Below the pieces are notes generated by a model. It was not told the DNA's origin. It ran no database searches and saw only the letters and a list, made by a program, of their open reading frames with translations. From positions 248,001 to 312,000 of the forward strand of contig NZ_CP113064.1 in the NCBI RefSeq assembly GCF_026625805.1: DNA of 64,000 bases, read 5' to 3'. Source of the stretch: Brevundimonas sp. SL130 (GTDB lineage Bacteria; Pseudomonadota; Alphaproteobacteria; Caulobacterales; Caulobacteraceae). The translations under genes were made by a program, and so were the position numbers. This document shows, piece by piece, positions 29,002-37,420 of this stretch (position 1 is the first letter of the stretch; each line of letters begins with the position of its first letter).

Positions 29002-29002
29002 G

Positions 29003-29119
29003 ATGCGTGAAATGACTGCCGCCGAAGTAGGTGCCGTAGCCGGAGGGACGAGCTTCATCGTTCTTCCGTTGGTGGTGATCCTTATCCCCACTTCCCATCA
29101 GCCCGAACGAAGCTCCTGA
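29003..29119 (+). CDS. Double-glycine-leader peptide 4 (38 aa)
   Basis: The product begins MREMTAAEVGAVAGG, a compact and canonical C39 leader ending in GG. A 23-residue mature peptide follows: a short hydrophobic core (TSFIVLPLVVILIP) and a polar end (TSHQPERSS). GGAGGA lies 6 nt before ATG 29003. Unlike the other peptides it lacks the GYxxG tail, so it is not a close paralogue. A strong terminator follows 32 bp later. It is a likely second kind of cargo for the exporter: toxin partner or signal peptide. Confidence 0.65.
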   Translation: MREMTAAEVGAVAGGTSFIVLPLVVILIPTSHQPERSS

Positions 29120-29151
29120 CGCGCCATAGACGGCTTCGGACGCTGTCCGGA

Positions 29152-29189
29152 AAGCATCGTACAGAGATAGTCTCTGACCGATGCTTTTT
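29152..29189 (+). terminator. Terminator of the peptide operon
   Basis: The outer stem AAGCATCG / CGATGCTT and inner stem CAGAGA / TCTCTG around a TAG loop are followed by TTT. The two stems stack into a long hairpin, closing the plus-strand peptide operon before the groL remnant. Confidence 0.85.
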
Positions 29190-29232
29190 GATTGATGGCG
29201 CTGCCCTCTTCGTCGACCATCGAGGTCAATGA

Positions 29233-29705
<473 letters not shown>

Positions 29706-29734
29706 CCACTCCAGCTCAGGCTGAAAATGCAGAA

Positions 29735-29763
29735 GGGCGGGACCGCAAGGTCCCGCCCTTTTT
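29735..29763 (+). terminator. Terminator of the duplicated groL end
   Basis: The stem GGGCGGGACC / GGTCCCGCCC with loop GCAA is followed by five T. It is the near-identical counterpart of the 24720 terminator and shows that the duplication extends past the stop codon. Confidence 0.92.
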
Positions 29764-29765
29764 CT

Positions 29766-30099
29766 TTGGTCGCTCAGGCCGCGCCGGCCATCCTAATTCC
29801 GCAACCCGAATCCAGTCTTTTCAGGCCTTTACCGCGTGAGGTCGCGCCTCAACCCACCACGCTCCAAAACCGTGCGACACTCTCCCCCACACGGTCTTTG
29901 AAAATCGAATCCCCACTCCCGTCGCCCTCTCAGCAAATGGCGCTTTTGGCGCTTTTGGCGCTTTGTCACCCTGTTTTCGTGCCAGCGCCATTTCGCTGCC
30001 GCCCAGCCGCCCAGCCGCCCAGCCGCCCAGCCGCCTGGCCGCCTGACGTCGAAGGTCGCGCGGGTCCGTCGCCGGACAGTCGGGGTTTGGACCCGGCCT
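29766..30099. other. 334-bp gene-free stretch with tandem repeats
   Basis: I see no credible gene between the groL remnant terminator and the 3' end of lpd. The region contains two short tandem repeats: about 2.5 copies of a 9-bp unit CGCTTTTGG (29941-29965) and six copies of an 8-bp unit, mostly CAGCCGCC (29996-30043). The rest is unremarkable. It may mark the outer scar of the cassette insertion. Confidence 0.6.
29996..30043. repeat. 8-bp tandem repeat, six units
   Basis: CTGCCGCC, four copies of CAGCCGCC, then TGGCCGCC run without interruption. Units are too short and lack spacers, so this is a simple repeat and not a CRISPR array. Copy number is likely variable between strains. Confidence 0.85.
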
Positions 30100-31527
30100 T
30101 CAGATATGGATCGCGTGCCCCAGAGCCCGCAGCGACGCTTCGTGGAAGGCCTCGCCCAGGGTCGGGTGGACGTGGATGGTCCCCGCCACATCCTCCAGCA
30201 CCGCCCCCATCTCCAGCATCTGGGCGAAGCTGTTGGACAGCTCCGACACATGCTGACCCACCGCCTGGACGCCCAGGATGCGGTGATCGGCCTTGGACGC
30301 GATCACCCGCACGAAGCCGCCGTCCTCGCCCGCCTCGATGGCCAGGGCCCGGCCGATGGCGGCGAAGGGGAAGACGCTGGTGATCACGTCGTCGCGGCCC
30401 GCGACATCATTCGGGCCCAGGCCGGCCGAGACGATCTCCGGCTCGGTGAAACAGACGGCGGCGATGGCGACCGGATCGAACACCCGGTCATGACCACCCT
30501 TTCCTGAAGAATGGGCAATGATCTCCGCGACCACTTCGCCCTGGGCCGAGCCCTTGTGGGCCAACATGGGTTCGCCGGTCAGGTCGCCGACGGCCCAGAC
30601 GTTTCTCATGCTGGTGGCGCAGCGCTGGTCGATCTTCACGAACGGCCCGGCCATGGCTACGCCCATAGTCTCCAGACCCCAGCCCTGGGTGCGCGGCCGA
30701 CGCCCCACCGTGACCAGCACCTTGTCGGCCTTCAGCTGCAACGGCTCGCCGTCCTTGGTCGTGACGTTCAGCCTGCCTTCCCCGAACCCGCCGGCGCGCG
30801 CGCCCAGGTGCAGCTCCACCCCGTGCGTCTCCAGCCATTTGGCGACCGGATCGGTCAGGGCCTTGTCATAGAGGGGCAGGATCCGCTCGGCCATTTCGAC
30901 GATGGCCACCTCGGCCCCCAGCTTCCTGAAGGCGATGCCCAGCTCCAGACCGATATAGCCGCCGCCGACGACGACCAGCTTCTTCGGAACCTCCGACAGG
31001 CTCAGCGCCTCGGTCGAGGAGATGACGTCGCCGCCGAAGGGCAGGAAGGGCAGTTCGACCGGCTCCGACCCGGTGGCCAGGATGACGTGTTCGGCGGTGA
31101 TGCGGATGTCGCCGTCGTCCGTCTGGACGATGCAGGTCTTGGCGTCCTCGAACTTCGCCCAGCCCTTGATCACCCTGACCTTGGCCTTCTTCAGCAGGGC
31201 CGCGACCCCGGCGTTCAGCTTACGGACGATCCCGTCCTTCCACGCGACCGTCTGTTTCAGGTCGATGGCCGGCTTGGCCGCCGTGATGCCCAGCGTCCCG
31301 CACCCGGCCGCCTTGGCCACCGTCTCGAACTTGCCCGCCGCATGGATGATGGCCTTGGACGGAATACAGCCGACGTTCAGGCAGGTCCCGCCCAGGCCGT
31401 CGCCGCCGTCCACCAGCACGGTGTCGAGCCCTAGCTGGCCGCAGCGAATGCCGGCGACATAGCCGCCGGTGCCCGCGCCGATGATCAGGACTTTGGTCTT
31501 GAGGACTTGCATCATTCGTTCCGTCAT
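30100..31527 (-). CDS. lpdA: Dihydrolipoyl dehydrogenase (E3) of the bkd operon
   Basis: This 475-aa flavoprotein reoxidises the lipoyl arms of the E2 component with NAD+. It has the FAD motif [14 protein letters not shown], the redox-active disulfide [14 protein letters not shown], the NAD site [13 protein letters not shown], and the C-terminal active-site His in [14 protein letters not shown]. It is the last gene of bkdA1-bkdA2-bkdB-lpd, separated from bkdB by 162 bp holding palindromic repeats. ATG 31527 ([11 protein letters not shown]) follows AGAGGGTGGG; ATGs at 31515 and 31512 are also possible. Its place makes it the dedicated E3 of the branched-chain complex; other E3 genes probably serve pyruvate and 2-oxoglutarate dehydrogenases. 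Confidence 0.95.
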   Translation of the reverse strand: MTERMMQVLKTKVLIIGAGTGGYVAGIRCGQLGLDTVLVDGGDGLGGTCLNVGCIPSKAIIHAAGKFETVAKAAGCGTLGITAAKPAIDLKQTVAWKDGIVRKLNAGVAALLKKAKVRVIKGWAKFEDAKTCIVQTDDGDIRITAEHVILATGSEPVELPFLPFGGDVISSTEALSLSEVPKKLVVVGGGYIGLELGIAFRKLGAEVAIVEMAERILPLYDKALTDPVAKWLETHGVELHLGARAGGFGEGRLNVTTKDGEPLQLKADKVLVTVGRRPRTQGWGLETMGVAMAGPFVKIDQRCATSMRNVWAVGDLTGEPMLAHKGSAQGEVVAEIIAHSSGKGGHDRVFDPVAIAAVCFTEPEIVSAGLGPNDVAGRDDVITSVFPFAAIGRALAIEAGEDGGFVRVIASKADHRILGVQAVGQHVSELSNSFAQMLEMGAVLEDVAGTIHVHPTLGEAFHEASLRALGHAIHI

Positions 31528-31539
31528 ATCCCACCCTCT

Positions 31540-31684
31540 CCCGGCGGGAGAGGGCTTGAGCGCACGACGGCCTGCCGTCGTCCTTGCGCGAAAGGGTGAG
31601 GGGTGCGGTGGTGCGAACTAGCCCACCGGCGGTCCCTCATCCGTCTCGCTACGCGAGCCACCTTCTCCCCGTGGGAGAAGGAAG
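31540..31684. repeat. Palindromic intergenic repeat between bkdB and lpd
   Basis: This consists of several short hairpins in a row: CTCTCCCGGCGGGAGAG, GACGGCCTGCCGTC and CTTCTCCCCGTGGGAGAAG, with a direct TCGCTACGCGA palindrome between. The composition and the CTCCCC...GGGGAG core are shared with copies at 37345 and 56656 and with the two linker insertions in bkdB. It lies inside the operon and could affect mRNA stability of lpd relative to the upstream genes. Confidence 0.7.
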
Positions 31685-31689
31685 AAAAC

Positions 31690-33369
31690 TCACCCCATCC
31701 ACAGGGTCGCGGGCTGCTCCAGCAACCCCTTGATCCGCTGGACGAACACCGCCGCATCATGCCCGTCCACGATCCGGTGATCGAAGCTGGACGACAGGTT
31801 CATCATCTTACGCACCACCATCTGGCCGTCGCGGACCACGACCCGTTCGGCGATCTTGTTGGGGCCGACGATGGCGACCTCGGGGTGGTTGATGATCGGG
31901 GTGTGGACCACCCCGCCCAGGGCGCCCAGCGAGGTGATGGTGATGGTCGAGCCCGACAGCTCCTCGCGTTTTGCCGAGCCGTCCTTGGCCGCGCCCGAGA
32001 CGCGGGCGATCTCCAGCGCCGTATCCCAGGCGTCGCGCGCCTCGGCGTGGCGGACCACTGGCACCATCAGGCCGTTCGGCGTCTGGGCGGCGATGCCCAG
32101 ATGGACCGGGGCGTGCTGGGTCAGGACCCCCGCCTCGTCGTCATAGTGGGCGTTGATCTGCGGCTGGTCGCGCAGGGCGACCACGATGGCGCGGGCGAGG
32201 AAGGGCAGCAGGTTCAGCTTGGGCTGATCCTTGCTCTTGGTGGCGTTCAAGTGGGCGCGAAGCTCCTCCAGCGCCGTGACGTCGATCTCCTCCACATAGG
32301 TGATGTGGGGAATGCGGCGCACGCTCTCGGCCATCTTCTCCGCGATCTTGCGGCGCAGTCCGATGATGCGGACCTCGGTGGCTCCTTCGGCGCGAGCGAA
32401 GGTCGAGCTGGCCGCCGGAGCCGTCGCCGGCTGGGCGCCGCCGCGCGCGATGAAGCCGTCCAGGTCCTCGTGGGTGATCCGTCCGGCCGGGCCGGAGCCG
32501 GGCACGAAGGTCAGGTCCACACCCAGATCCCGCGCGCGGTTGCGCACGGCGGGCGATGCGGACGGGCGTTCGCCGGGGGCGCGGCCGGTCAGGGCAGGGG
32601 CGACGGACTTGCCCCCCTCCCCCGCTGCGCGGGTGCTCCCCCCAGGAGGGGGAGATTTAACCGTCTCCTCCCCGCGCGAAGCGGGGGGAGGTGGCTCGGA
32701 GCGAAGCGGAGAGACGGAGGGGCTCTTGGCGACATTTCCGACGCCCGCCACATCGAACGCCACCAGCGGCCCGCCGACCGGGACCTGCCGCCCCGCCTCG
32801 CCATACAGGGCGACCACGGTCCCGGCGACCGGCGAGGTGATCTCGACCGTCGCCTTGTCGGTCATGATGTCGGCGATGATCTGGTCTTCCTCGACCGCAT
32901 CCCCGACCTTGACGTGCCAGCCGACCAGCTCGGCCTCGGCCGTGCCTTCGCCGACGTCGGGGAGCTTGAAGACATAGTTGCCGGTGGGTGCGGCGTCAGC
33001 CCCCTCCGTCGCCTTCGGCGCCACCTCCCCCAAGGGGGGAGGATTGGATGCCGCGCGATCTCCCCCCCTTGGGGGGAGTACCGGCGAAGCCGGGGAGGGG
33101 GCCGTCGCGTCTTCCGCATTCCCCGCCCCCTCGACCTCGAACTCCACCAGCGGTCCGCGCACGGGAACCATGGTGCCGGGCTCGCCGTGCAGGGCGATGA
33201 CCTTGCCCGACACAGGGGCGGTGATCTCGACGGTGGCCTTGTCGGTCATGACATCGGCGACGATCTGGTCCTCGGCGACCACATCACCGACCTTGACGTG
33301 CCAGCCGACCAGTTCGGCCTCGGCGGTGCCTTCGCCCACGTCGGGCAGTTTGAAGACGAAACGACCCAT
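31690..33369 (-). CDS. bkdB: Branched-chain 2-oxoacid dehydrogenase E2 (dihydrolipoamide acyltransferase), two lipoyl domains
   Basis: This 559-aa protein has lipoyl domain 1 at residues 2-80, lipoyl domain 2 near residues 120-198 (both with VMTDKATVEI / IMTDKATVEI lysines), an E3-binding domain near residue 260 (PAVRNRARDLGVDL) and a catalytic acyltransferase domain ending in SFDHRIVDGHDAAVF. Two lipoyl domains are more than usual for this family, which commonly has one. The linkers after each lipoyl domain (PPPLGEVAPKATEG; PPPASRGEETVKSPPPGGST) are translations of the palindromic repeats of this genome. It sits between E1beta and E3 in the operon. Confidence 0.95.
   Translation of the reverse strand: MGRFVFKLPDVGEGTAEAELVGWHVKVGDVVAEDQIVADVMTDKATVEITAPVSGKVIALHGEPGTMVPVRGPLVEFEVEGAGNAEDATAPSPASPVLPPRGGDRAASNPPPLGEVAPKATEGADAAPTGNYVFKLPDVGEGTAEAELVGWHVKVGDAVEEDQIIADIMTDKATVEITSPVAGTVVALYGEAGRQVPVGGPLVAFDVAGVGNVAKSPSVSPLRSEPPPPASRGEETVKSPPPGGSTRAAGEGGKSVAPALTGRAPGERPSASPAVRNRARDLGVDLTFVPGSGPAGRITHEDLDGFIARGGAQPATAPAASSTFARAEGATEVRIIGLRRKIAEKMAESVRRIPHITYVEEIDVTALEELRAHLNATKSKDQPKLNLLPFLARAIVVALRDQPQINAHYDDEAGVLTQHAPVHLGIAAQTPNGLMVPVVRHAEARDAWDTALEIARVSGAAKDGSAKREELSGSTITITSLGALGGVVHTPIINHPEVAIVGPNKIAERVVVRDGQMVVRKMMNLSSSFDHRIVDGHDAAVFVQRIKGLLEQPATLWMG
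32609..32726. repeat. Palindromic repeat inside bkdB, second linker
   Basis: This C/G-rich segment has nested inverted repeats (CCCCGCGCGAAGCGGGG; TCGGAGCGAAGCGGAGAGACGGAGGGG) of the same type as intergenic copies. It reads in frame and encodes the Pro/Gly/Ser-rich linker between lipoyl domain 2 and the E3-binding domain. Confidence 0.65.
33000..33102. repeat. Palindromic repeat inside bkdB, first linker
   Basis: The facing arms CCTCCCCCAAGGGGGGAGG and CTCCCCCCCTTGGGGGGAG plus CCGGCGAAGCCGG form nested palindromes. They read in frame as the linker between lipoyl domains 1 and 2. Confidence 0.7.
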
Positions 33370-33370
33370 A

Positions 33371-34495
33371 TCAACGACCTCCCGTCATGACGCTCTTCAA
33401 GGCGTCTGCGACCCGTTGCGGCCCGGGGAAATATTCCCATTCGAAAGCATGGGGGTAGGGCGTGTCCCAGCCGGTGACGCGGGCGATGGGCGCCTCCAGG
33501 TGATAGAAACAACGCTCCTGAACCAGGGCCGACAGTTCGCCGCCGAAGCCCGAGGTCTTGGGCGCCTCGTGTACGATGACGCAGCGGCCGGTCTTCTTCA
33601 CGCTGGCCTCGATGGTCTCGATGTCCAGCGGCACGAGCGAGCGCAGGTCGATCACCTCGGCGTCCACGCCGGCGTGCTCGGCCCCGGCCAGGGCGACCCA
33701 GACCATGGTGCCATAGGCCAGGATGGTGACGTCGTTCCCCTCGCGCATGACCCGCGCCTTGCCGATGGGCTCGACATATTTGCCGGTCGGCACCTGGGCC
33801 AATCCTTGCGCCTTCCACGGCGAGACCGGCTTCTCGTGCCAGCCGTCGAACGGACCGTTGTAGAGGCGCTTCGGCTCGAAGAAGACGACCGGGTCGTCAT
33901 CCTCGATGGCGGCGATCAACAGACCCTTGGCGTCATAGGGGTTGGACGGAATGACGACCTTCAGCCCGGCGATATGGGTGAACAGGCTTTCCGGCGACTG
34001 GCTGTGCGTCTGGCCGCCGAAGATGCCGCCGCCGTAGGGCGAACGCACCACAATGGGGCTGGTGAACTGGCCGCCCGAGCGATAGCGCATCTTGGCCGCT
34101 TCCGAGACGATCTGGTCATAGGCCGGATAGATGTAGTCGGCGAACTGGATCTCGACGACGGGGCGCAGACCATAGGCGCCCATGCCGATGGCGGCGGCGA
34201 CGATGCCGCATTCGCTGATCGGGGCGTCGAAACTGCGGGTCAGGCCGTGCTTCTGCTGCAGCTTGTCGGTGACGCGGAAGACCCCGCCGAAATAGCCGGC
34301 GTCCTCGCCGAACGACAGGACATTGGCGTCCTCGCCCATCTTGACGTCGATGGCCGAGTTCAGGGCCTGGATCATGTTCATCGGCTGCACGCCGGATCCC
34401 GTCGCTTCCGAGGCGGGGGCGGCGTTCTGGTCGACCATGTCCGGCTCGACGCCGTCGTTGCGATCGGCGTCGGTGAAGGTGGTTTGCTCAGCCAT
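33371..34495 (-). CDS. bkdA2: Branched-chain 2-oxoacid dehydrogenase E1 beta subunit
   Basis: This 374-aa protein has transketolase-like pyrimidine-binding sequence (FGEDAGYFGGVFRVTDKL), FADYIYPAYDQIVSEAAKMRYR, GGQTHSQSPESLF and the C-terminal domain with AYGTMVWVALAGAE and HEAPKTSGFGGEL. With E1 alpha it forms the thiamine-diphosphate decarboxylase acting on the 2-oxoacids of Val, Leu and Ile. The first 35 residues are a poorly conserved extension; ATG 34495 overlaps the end region of E1 alpha (2 bp gap). Membership of the bkd operon is certain from its neighbours. Confidence 0.95.
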   Translation of the reverse strand: MAEQTTFTDADRNDGVEPDMVDQNAAPASEATGSGVQPMNMIQALNSAIDVKMGEDANVLSFGEDAGYFGGVFRVTDKLQQKHGLTRSFDAPISECGIVAAAIGMGAYGLRPVVEIQFADYIYPAYDQIVSEAAKMRYRSGGQFTSPIVVRSPYGGGIFGGQTHSQSPESLFTHIAGLKVVIPSNPYDAKGLLIAAIEDDDPVVFFEPKRLYNGPFDGWHEKPVSPWKAQGLAQVPTGKYVEPIGKARVMREGNDVTILAYGTMVWVALAGAEHAGVDAEVIDLRSLVPLDIETIEASVKKTGRCVIVHEAPKTSGFGGELSALVQERCFYHLEAPIARVTGWDTPYPHAFEWEYFPGPQRVADALKSVMTGGR

Positions 34496-34497
34496 GG

Positions 34498-35757
34498 TCA
34501 GACCCCCACCTCGCGGCGCTGTTCGATCAGCCGCCAGTCTTCGGTCGCATAGACCTCTTCGAACATGGTCTTCACGCTGGGGCGCGACTGGCCCAGGGTG
34601 CCGATGGCCTCGGACTCCTTGCCGGCGGCGCGGACCTGTTCGACCGCCTCGCGCAGGGCGACGGCATGACGCTCGTCATCCCATTCGCCAATCACGGTCA
34701 GGTGCTGGCGCAGACGGTCCAGCGGGTCGCCCAGCGGCCATTTCTCGTGCTCGTCGCCGGGGCGATAGCGGCCGGGATCGTCGGAGGTCGAGTGCGGGGC
34801 GCCGCGATAGGTGAACAGTTCGATCACCGTCGCCCCCTGGTTCGACCGGGCGCGCTCCTCGGCCCACTGGGTCGCCGCCCAGACCGCCAGGAAGTCGTTG
34901 CCGTCCACCCGCAGGGCCGGCAGGCCATAGCCGATGGCCTTGGAGGCGAAGGTGGTCTCCAGCCCGCCGGCGATGCCCTGGAAGGAGCTGATGGCCCACT
35001 GGTTGTTGACGATGTTCAGAATGACGGGTGCGCGATAGACGGATGCGAAGGTCAGGGCGTTGTGGAAGTCGCCTTCCGCCGTGGCGCCGTCGCCGATCCA
35101 GCTGATGGCGATCTTGTCGTCGCCCTTATAGGCGCTGGCCATGGCCCAGCCGACGGCCTGGGGAACCTGGGTGCCCAGATTGCCGCTGATGGTGAAGAAG
35201 CCATAGTCCTTGGCCGAATACATGATCGGCAGCTGACGGCCTTTGATCGGGTCCGCCGCGTTCGAGTAGATCTGGTTCATCATCTCGACCAGCGGATAGC
35301 CGCGCGCAATCAGCAGCCCCTGCTGGCGATAGGTCGGGAAGCCCATATCCTCACGCGACAGCAGCATGCCCTGCGCCACCGCAATGGCCTCTTCGCCGGT
35401 GCACTTCATATAGAAGCTGGTCTTGCCCTGGCGGTGGGCGCGGTGCATCCGGTCGTCGAAGGCGCGGGTCAGGATCATGGCCTTCAGGCCGCGACGCAGG
35501 GTCTCGGGGTCCAGACGCGGATTCCACGGACCGACGGCCTGTCCTTCATCGTCCAGCACCCGGATCAGCCGGAAGGCGTGATCGCGCATCTCATACGGCG
35601 TCGTCCCGACCTCAGGCCGTTCGACCACGCCGGCGGGGTCCATCAACAGATGGCTGAAGTCCGCCGCATCACCCGGTCGGCCCGAAGGCTCAGGTACGCG
35701 CAGCGACAACGGGCGGCTGTTCTTTTGGTTCAATTTGTCGTTCATGCGGGCGTCCAT
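34498..35757 (-). CDS. bkdA1: Branched-chain 2-oxoacid dehydrogenase E1 alpha subunit
   Basis: This is a 419-aa protein from ATG 35757. It contains the ThDP motif GDGATAEGDFHNAL-VNNQWAI (GDG...NN), the phosphorylation-loop region YRGAPHSTSDDPGRYRP and LTRAFDDRMHRAHRQGK. These match the BCKDH E1 alpha group rather than pyruvate dehydrogenase. The start is uncertain: ATG 35745 and an upstream TTG 35829 with AAGG are alternatives, none with a strong ribosome-binding site. It is the first gene of the operon and diverges from a regulator of the Lrp family. Confidence 0.93.
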   Translation of the reverse strand: MDARMNDKLNQKNSRPLSLRVPEPSGRPGDAADFSHLLMDPAGVVERPEVGTTPYEMRDHAFRLIRVLDDEGQAVGPWNPRLDPETLRRGLKAMILTRAFDDRMHRAHRQGKTSFYMKCTGEEAIAVAQGMLLSREDMGFPTYRQQGLLIARGYPLVEMMNQIYSNAADPIKGRQLPIMYSAKDYGFFTISGNLGTQVPQAVGWAMASAYKGDDKIAISWIGDGATAEGDFHNALTFASVYRAPVILNIVNNQWAISSFQGIAGGLETTFASKAIGYGLPALRVDGNDFLAVWAATQWAEERARSNQGATVIELFTYRGAPHSTSDDPGRYRPGDEHEKWPLGDPLDRLRQHLTVIGEWDDERHAVALREAVEQVRAAGKESEAIGTLGQSRPSVKTMFEEVYATEDWRLIEQRREVGV

Positions 35758-35894
35758 GTCCGTTCGGGGGTCCGTCCGTGTTTCCTCTGGACGTTTGATA
35801 ACACGGCGCCTAAGCAGGTGCTCGCTCAATTTGACCTTGCGAAATCCCGATTTAGGGTATTTTATTTCGCCATACTGTTAATCGGAGAAACGCA

Positions 35895-36383
35895 TTGGCG
35901 GACGAACTCGATCCCATCGACGCTCGGATCCTGGATATCCTGCAACAAGACGCCGGCCTGTCGGTCGCGGAGGTCGCAGACCGGGTCGGTCTGTCGGCTT
36001 CGCCCTGCTGGCGCCGGATCAAACGGCTGGAGGATTCCGGCCTGATCACCAAGCGCGTCACCCTGTTGAACGCGCAACTTCTGGGCCTGGACTTCGAGGT
36101 CTACGCCATCGTCAAACTGATGCTGCCGTCGGCCGAGAACCTGGACGTGTTTGAAGCCGCCGTCGCCAAATGGCCGGAAGTGGTCCAGTGCGCCACCATT
36201 ACGGGGCGCGAGGACTATGTGCTGCGGATCATCACGTCCGACATGCACGCCTTTGACAAATTCCTGCGCGAGAAGCTGCTGGCCCTGGGCATCGTCTCGG
36301 ACTGCGAGAGCCATATCGTCACGCGCGGCGTGAAGAATGTGACCGCCCTGCCTCTTGGCATAGTCACCCCTCACGTCGGATAA
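35895..36383 (+). CDS. bkdR: Lrp/AsnC-family regulator, probable activator of the bkd operon
   Basis: This 162-aa protein has an N-terminal winged helix-turn-helix (LDPIDARILDILQQDAGLSV, then ADRVGLSASPCWRRIKRLE) and a C-terminal RAM ligand-binding domain (ITGREDYVLRIITSDMHAFD). Translation most likely starts at TTG 35895, which has GGAGA 6 nt upstream. It diverges from bkdA1; in Pseudomonas the Lrp-like BkdR next to bkd activates it in response to branched-chain amino acids. That function is inferred from the arrangement. The 137-bp spacer includes a very AT-rich TTTAGGGTATTTTATTT segment that is a plausible binding region. Confidence 0.88.
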   Translation: MADELDPIDARILDILQQDAGLSVAEVADRVGLSASPCWRRIKRLEDSGLITKRVTLLNAQLLGLDFEVYAIVKLMLPSAENLDVFEAAVAKWPEVVQCATITGREDYVLRIITSDMHAFDKFLREKLLALGIVSDCESHIVTRGVKNVTALPLGIVTPHVG

Positions 36384-36425
36384 GACCGTTCGGCGGCCTC
36401 TTCCGCCGAAGGGGATGCCGAAATC

Positions 36426-37343
36426 ATGATCGAACTGGTGATCGACGCGCGCCGCAAGGACCTGGGCGGGTTCGAGGTCGGCCGCGTCCTGCCCTTCCAT
36501 TCGCGCCGGATGGTGGGACCGTTCATCTTCCTGGACCAGATGGGGCCGGCCGAGTTCGCGCCGGGCGCCACGGCCATCGACGTGCGGCCGCATCCGCACA
36601 TCGGCCTGTCGACCCTCACCTATCTGTTCGAGGGCGAGATCATGCACCATGACAACCTCGGCTATAACCAGGCCATCCGCCCCGGCGAGGTGAACTGGAT
36701 GACCGCCGGCAAGGGCATCGTCCATTCCGAGCGCACCGATCCGCTGAAGCGCAGCCAGGGCGGGCCGATGCACGGGATGCAGGCCTGGGTCGCCCTGCCC
36801 GACGAGGCCGAGGAGATCGATCCCGCCTTCCATCACCTGGATGAGGACGCCCAGCCTGCCTACGAGAACGGCGGCCTGTTCGCGCGTCTGGTGGCGGGCG
36901 AGGCTTACGGCGCCAAGGCCGGCGCGCCGGTGTCTTCGCCGCTCTTCTATGTCCACTGGGAGCTTCAGCCCGGCGTCCGCACCGCGCCCCCGCCCGGCAA
37001 GGGCGCTGGCGGCATGAGCGAGCGCGCCCTGTTCGTGGCCAAGGGCTCCATCGAGGTCGGCGACCGCACCTTCCACGAAGGCCAGATGATCGTGCTGGAG
37101 CCGACGGCCGAGCCGACCGTCAAGGCCCTGGTCCAGTCCACTGTCATGGTCCTGGGCGGCGAACCGATCGGCGAACGGCTGATCTGGTGGAATTTCGTCG
37201 CCTCCAGCCAGGCCCGCATCGATCAGGCCAAGGCCGACTGGAAGGCCGGTCGGATGGCGCTGCCCAGCGAGGACGATCTGGAGTTCATCCCCCTGCCGGA
37301 AGAGCCCGCCAAGGCTCCGCCTCCGCCCACCGATCCGGTATGA
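36426..37343 (+). CDS. Pirin-family protein
   Basis: This 305-aa bicupin has the pirin N-terminal signature: FHSRRMVGPFIFLDQMGPAE, DVRPHPHIGLSTLTYLFEGE, EVNWMTAGKGIVHSER and MHGMQAWVAL. The His/Glu metal ligands of the first cupin are in these motifs. Bacterial pirins include quercetin dioxygenases (YhhW) and regulators of metabolism; which applies here cannot be told. The C-terminal tail is Pro-rich (APPPPTDPV). It is a single gene after bkdR, and a palindromic hairpin follows immediately. Confidence 0.9.
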   Translation: MIELVIDARRKDLGGFEVGRVLPFHSRRMVGPFIFLDQMGPAEFAPGATAIDVRPHPHIGLSTLTYLFEGEIMHHDNLGYNQAIRPGEVNWMTAGKGIVHSERTDPLKRSQGGPMHGMQAWVALPDEAEEIDPAFHHLDEDAQPAYENGGLFARLVAGEAYGAKAGAPVSSPLFYVHWELQPGVRTAPPPGKGAGGMSERALFVAKGSIEVGDRTFHEGQMIVLEPTAEPTVKALVQSTVMVLGGEPIGERLIWWNFVASSQARIDQAKADWKAGRMALPSEDDLEFIPLPEEPAKAPPPPTDPV

Positions 37344-37344
37344 T

Positions 37345-37373
37345 TTCTCCCTCCCCTTCATGGGGAGGGAGAA
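37345..37373. repeat. Palindromic hairpin after pirin gene
   Basis: TTCTCCCTCCCC and GGGGAGGGAGAA form a perfect 12-bp stem with a TTCAT loop. It is a minimal copy of the dispersed CTCCCC/GGGGAG palindrome family. It follows the pirin stop by 1 bp and may act in mRNA 3'-end protection. Confidence 0.75.
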
Positions 37374-37420
37374 CACGCCCTCATTTGCCCCCGCCCCCGC
37401 AACCCGCTAACGCCTCCCGC

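Noticed and set aside
28765-29091. 108-aa minus-strand frame across the peptide genes
   Set aside because: It is antisense to the third and fourth peptide genes, both of which have ribosome-binding sites and leaders. It shows no domain of its own.
24666-29232. Composite transposon or integrative element carrying the peptide cassette
   Set aside because: I see no transposase, integrase, terminal inverted repeats or target-site duplication. The only flanking repeat is the groL end.
29996-30043. Possible CRISPR-like repeat
   Set aside because: The units are 8 bp without spacers; no cas genes are present. It is a simple tandem repeat.
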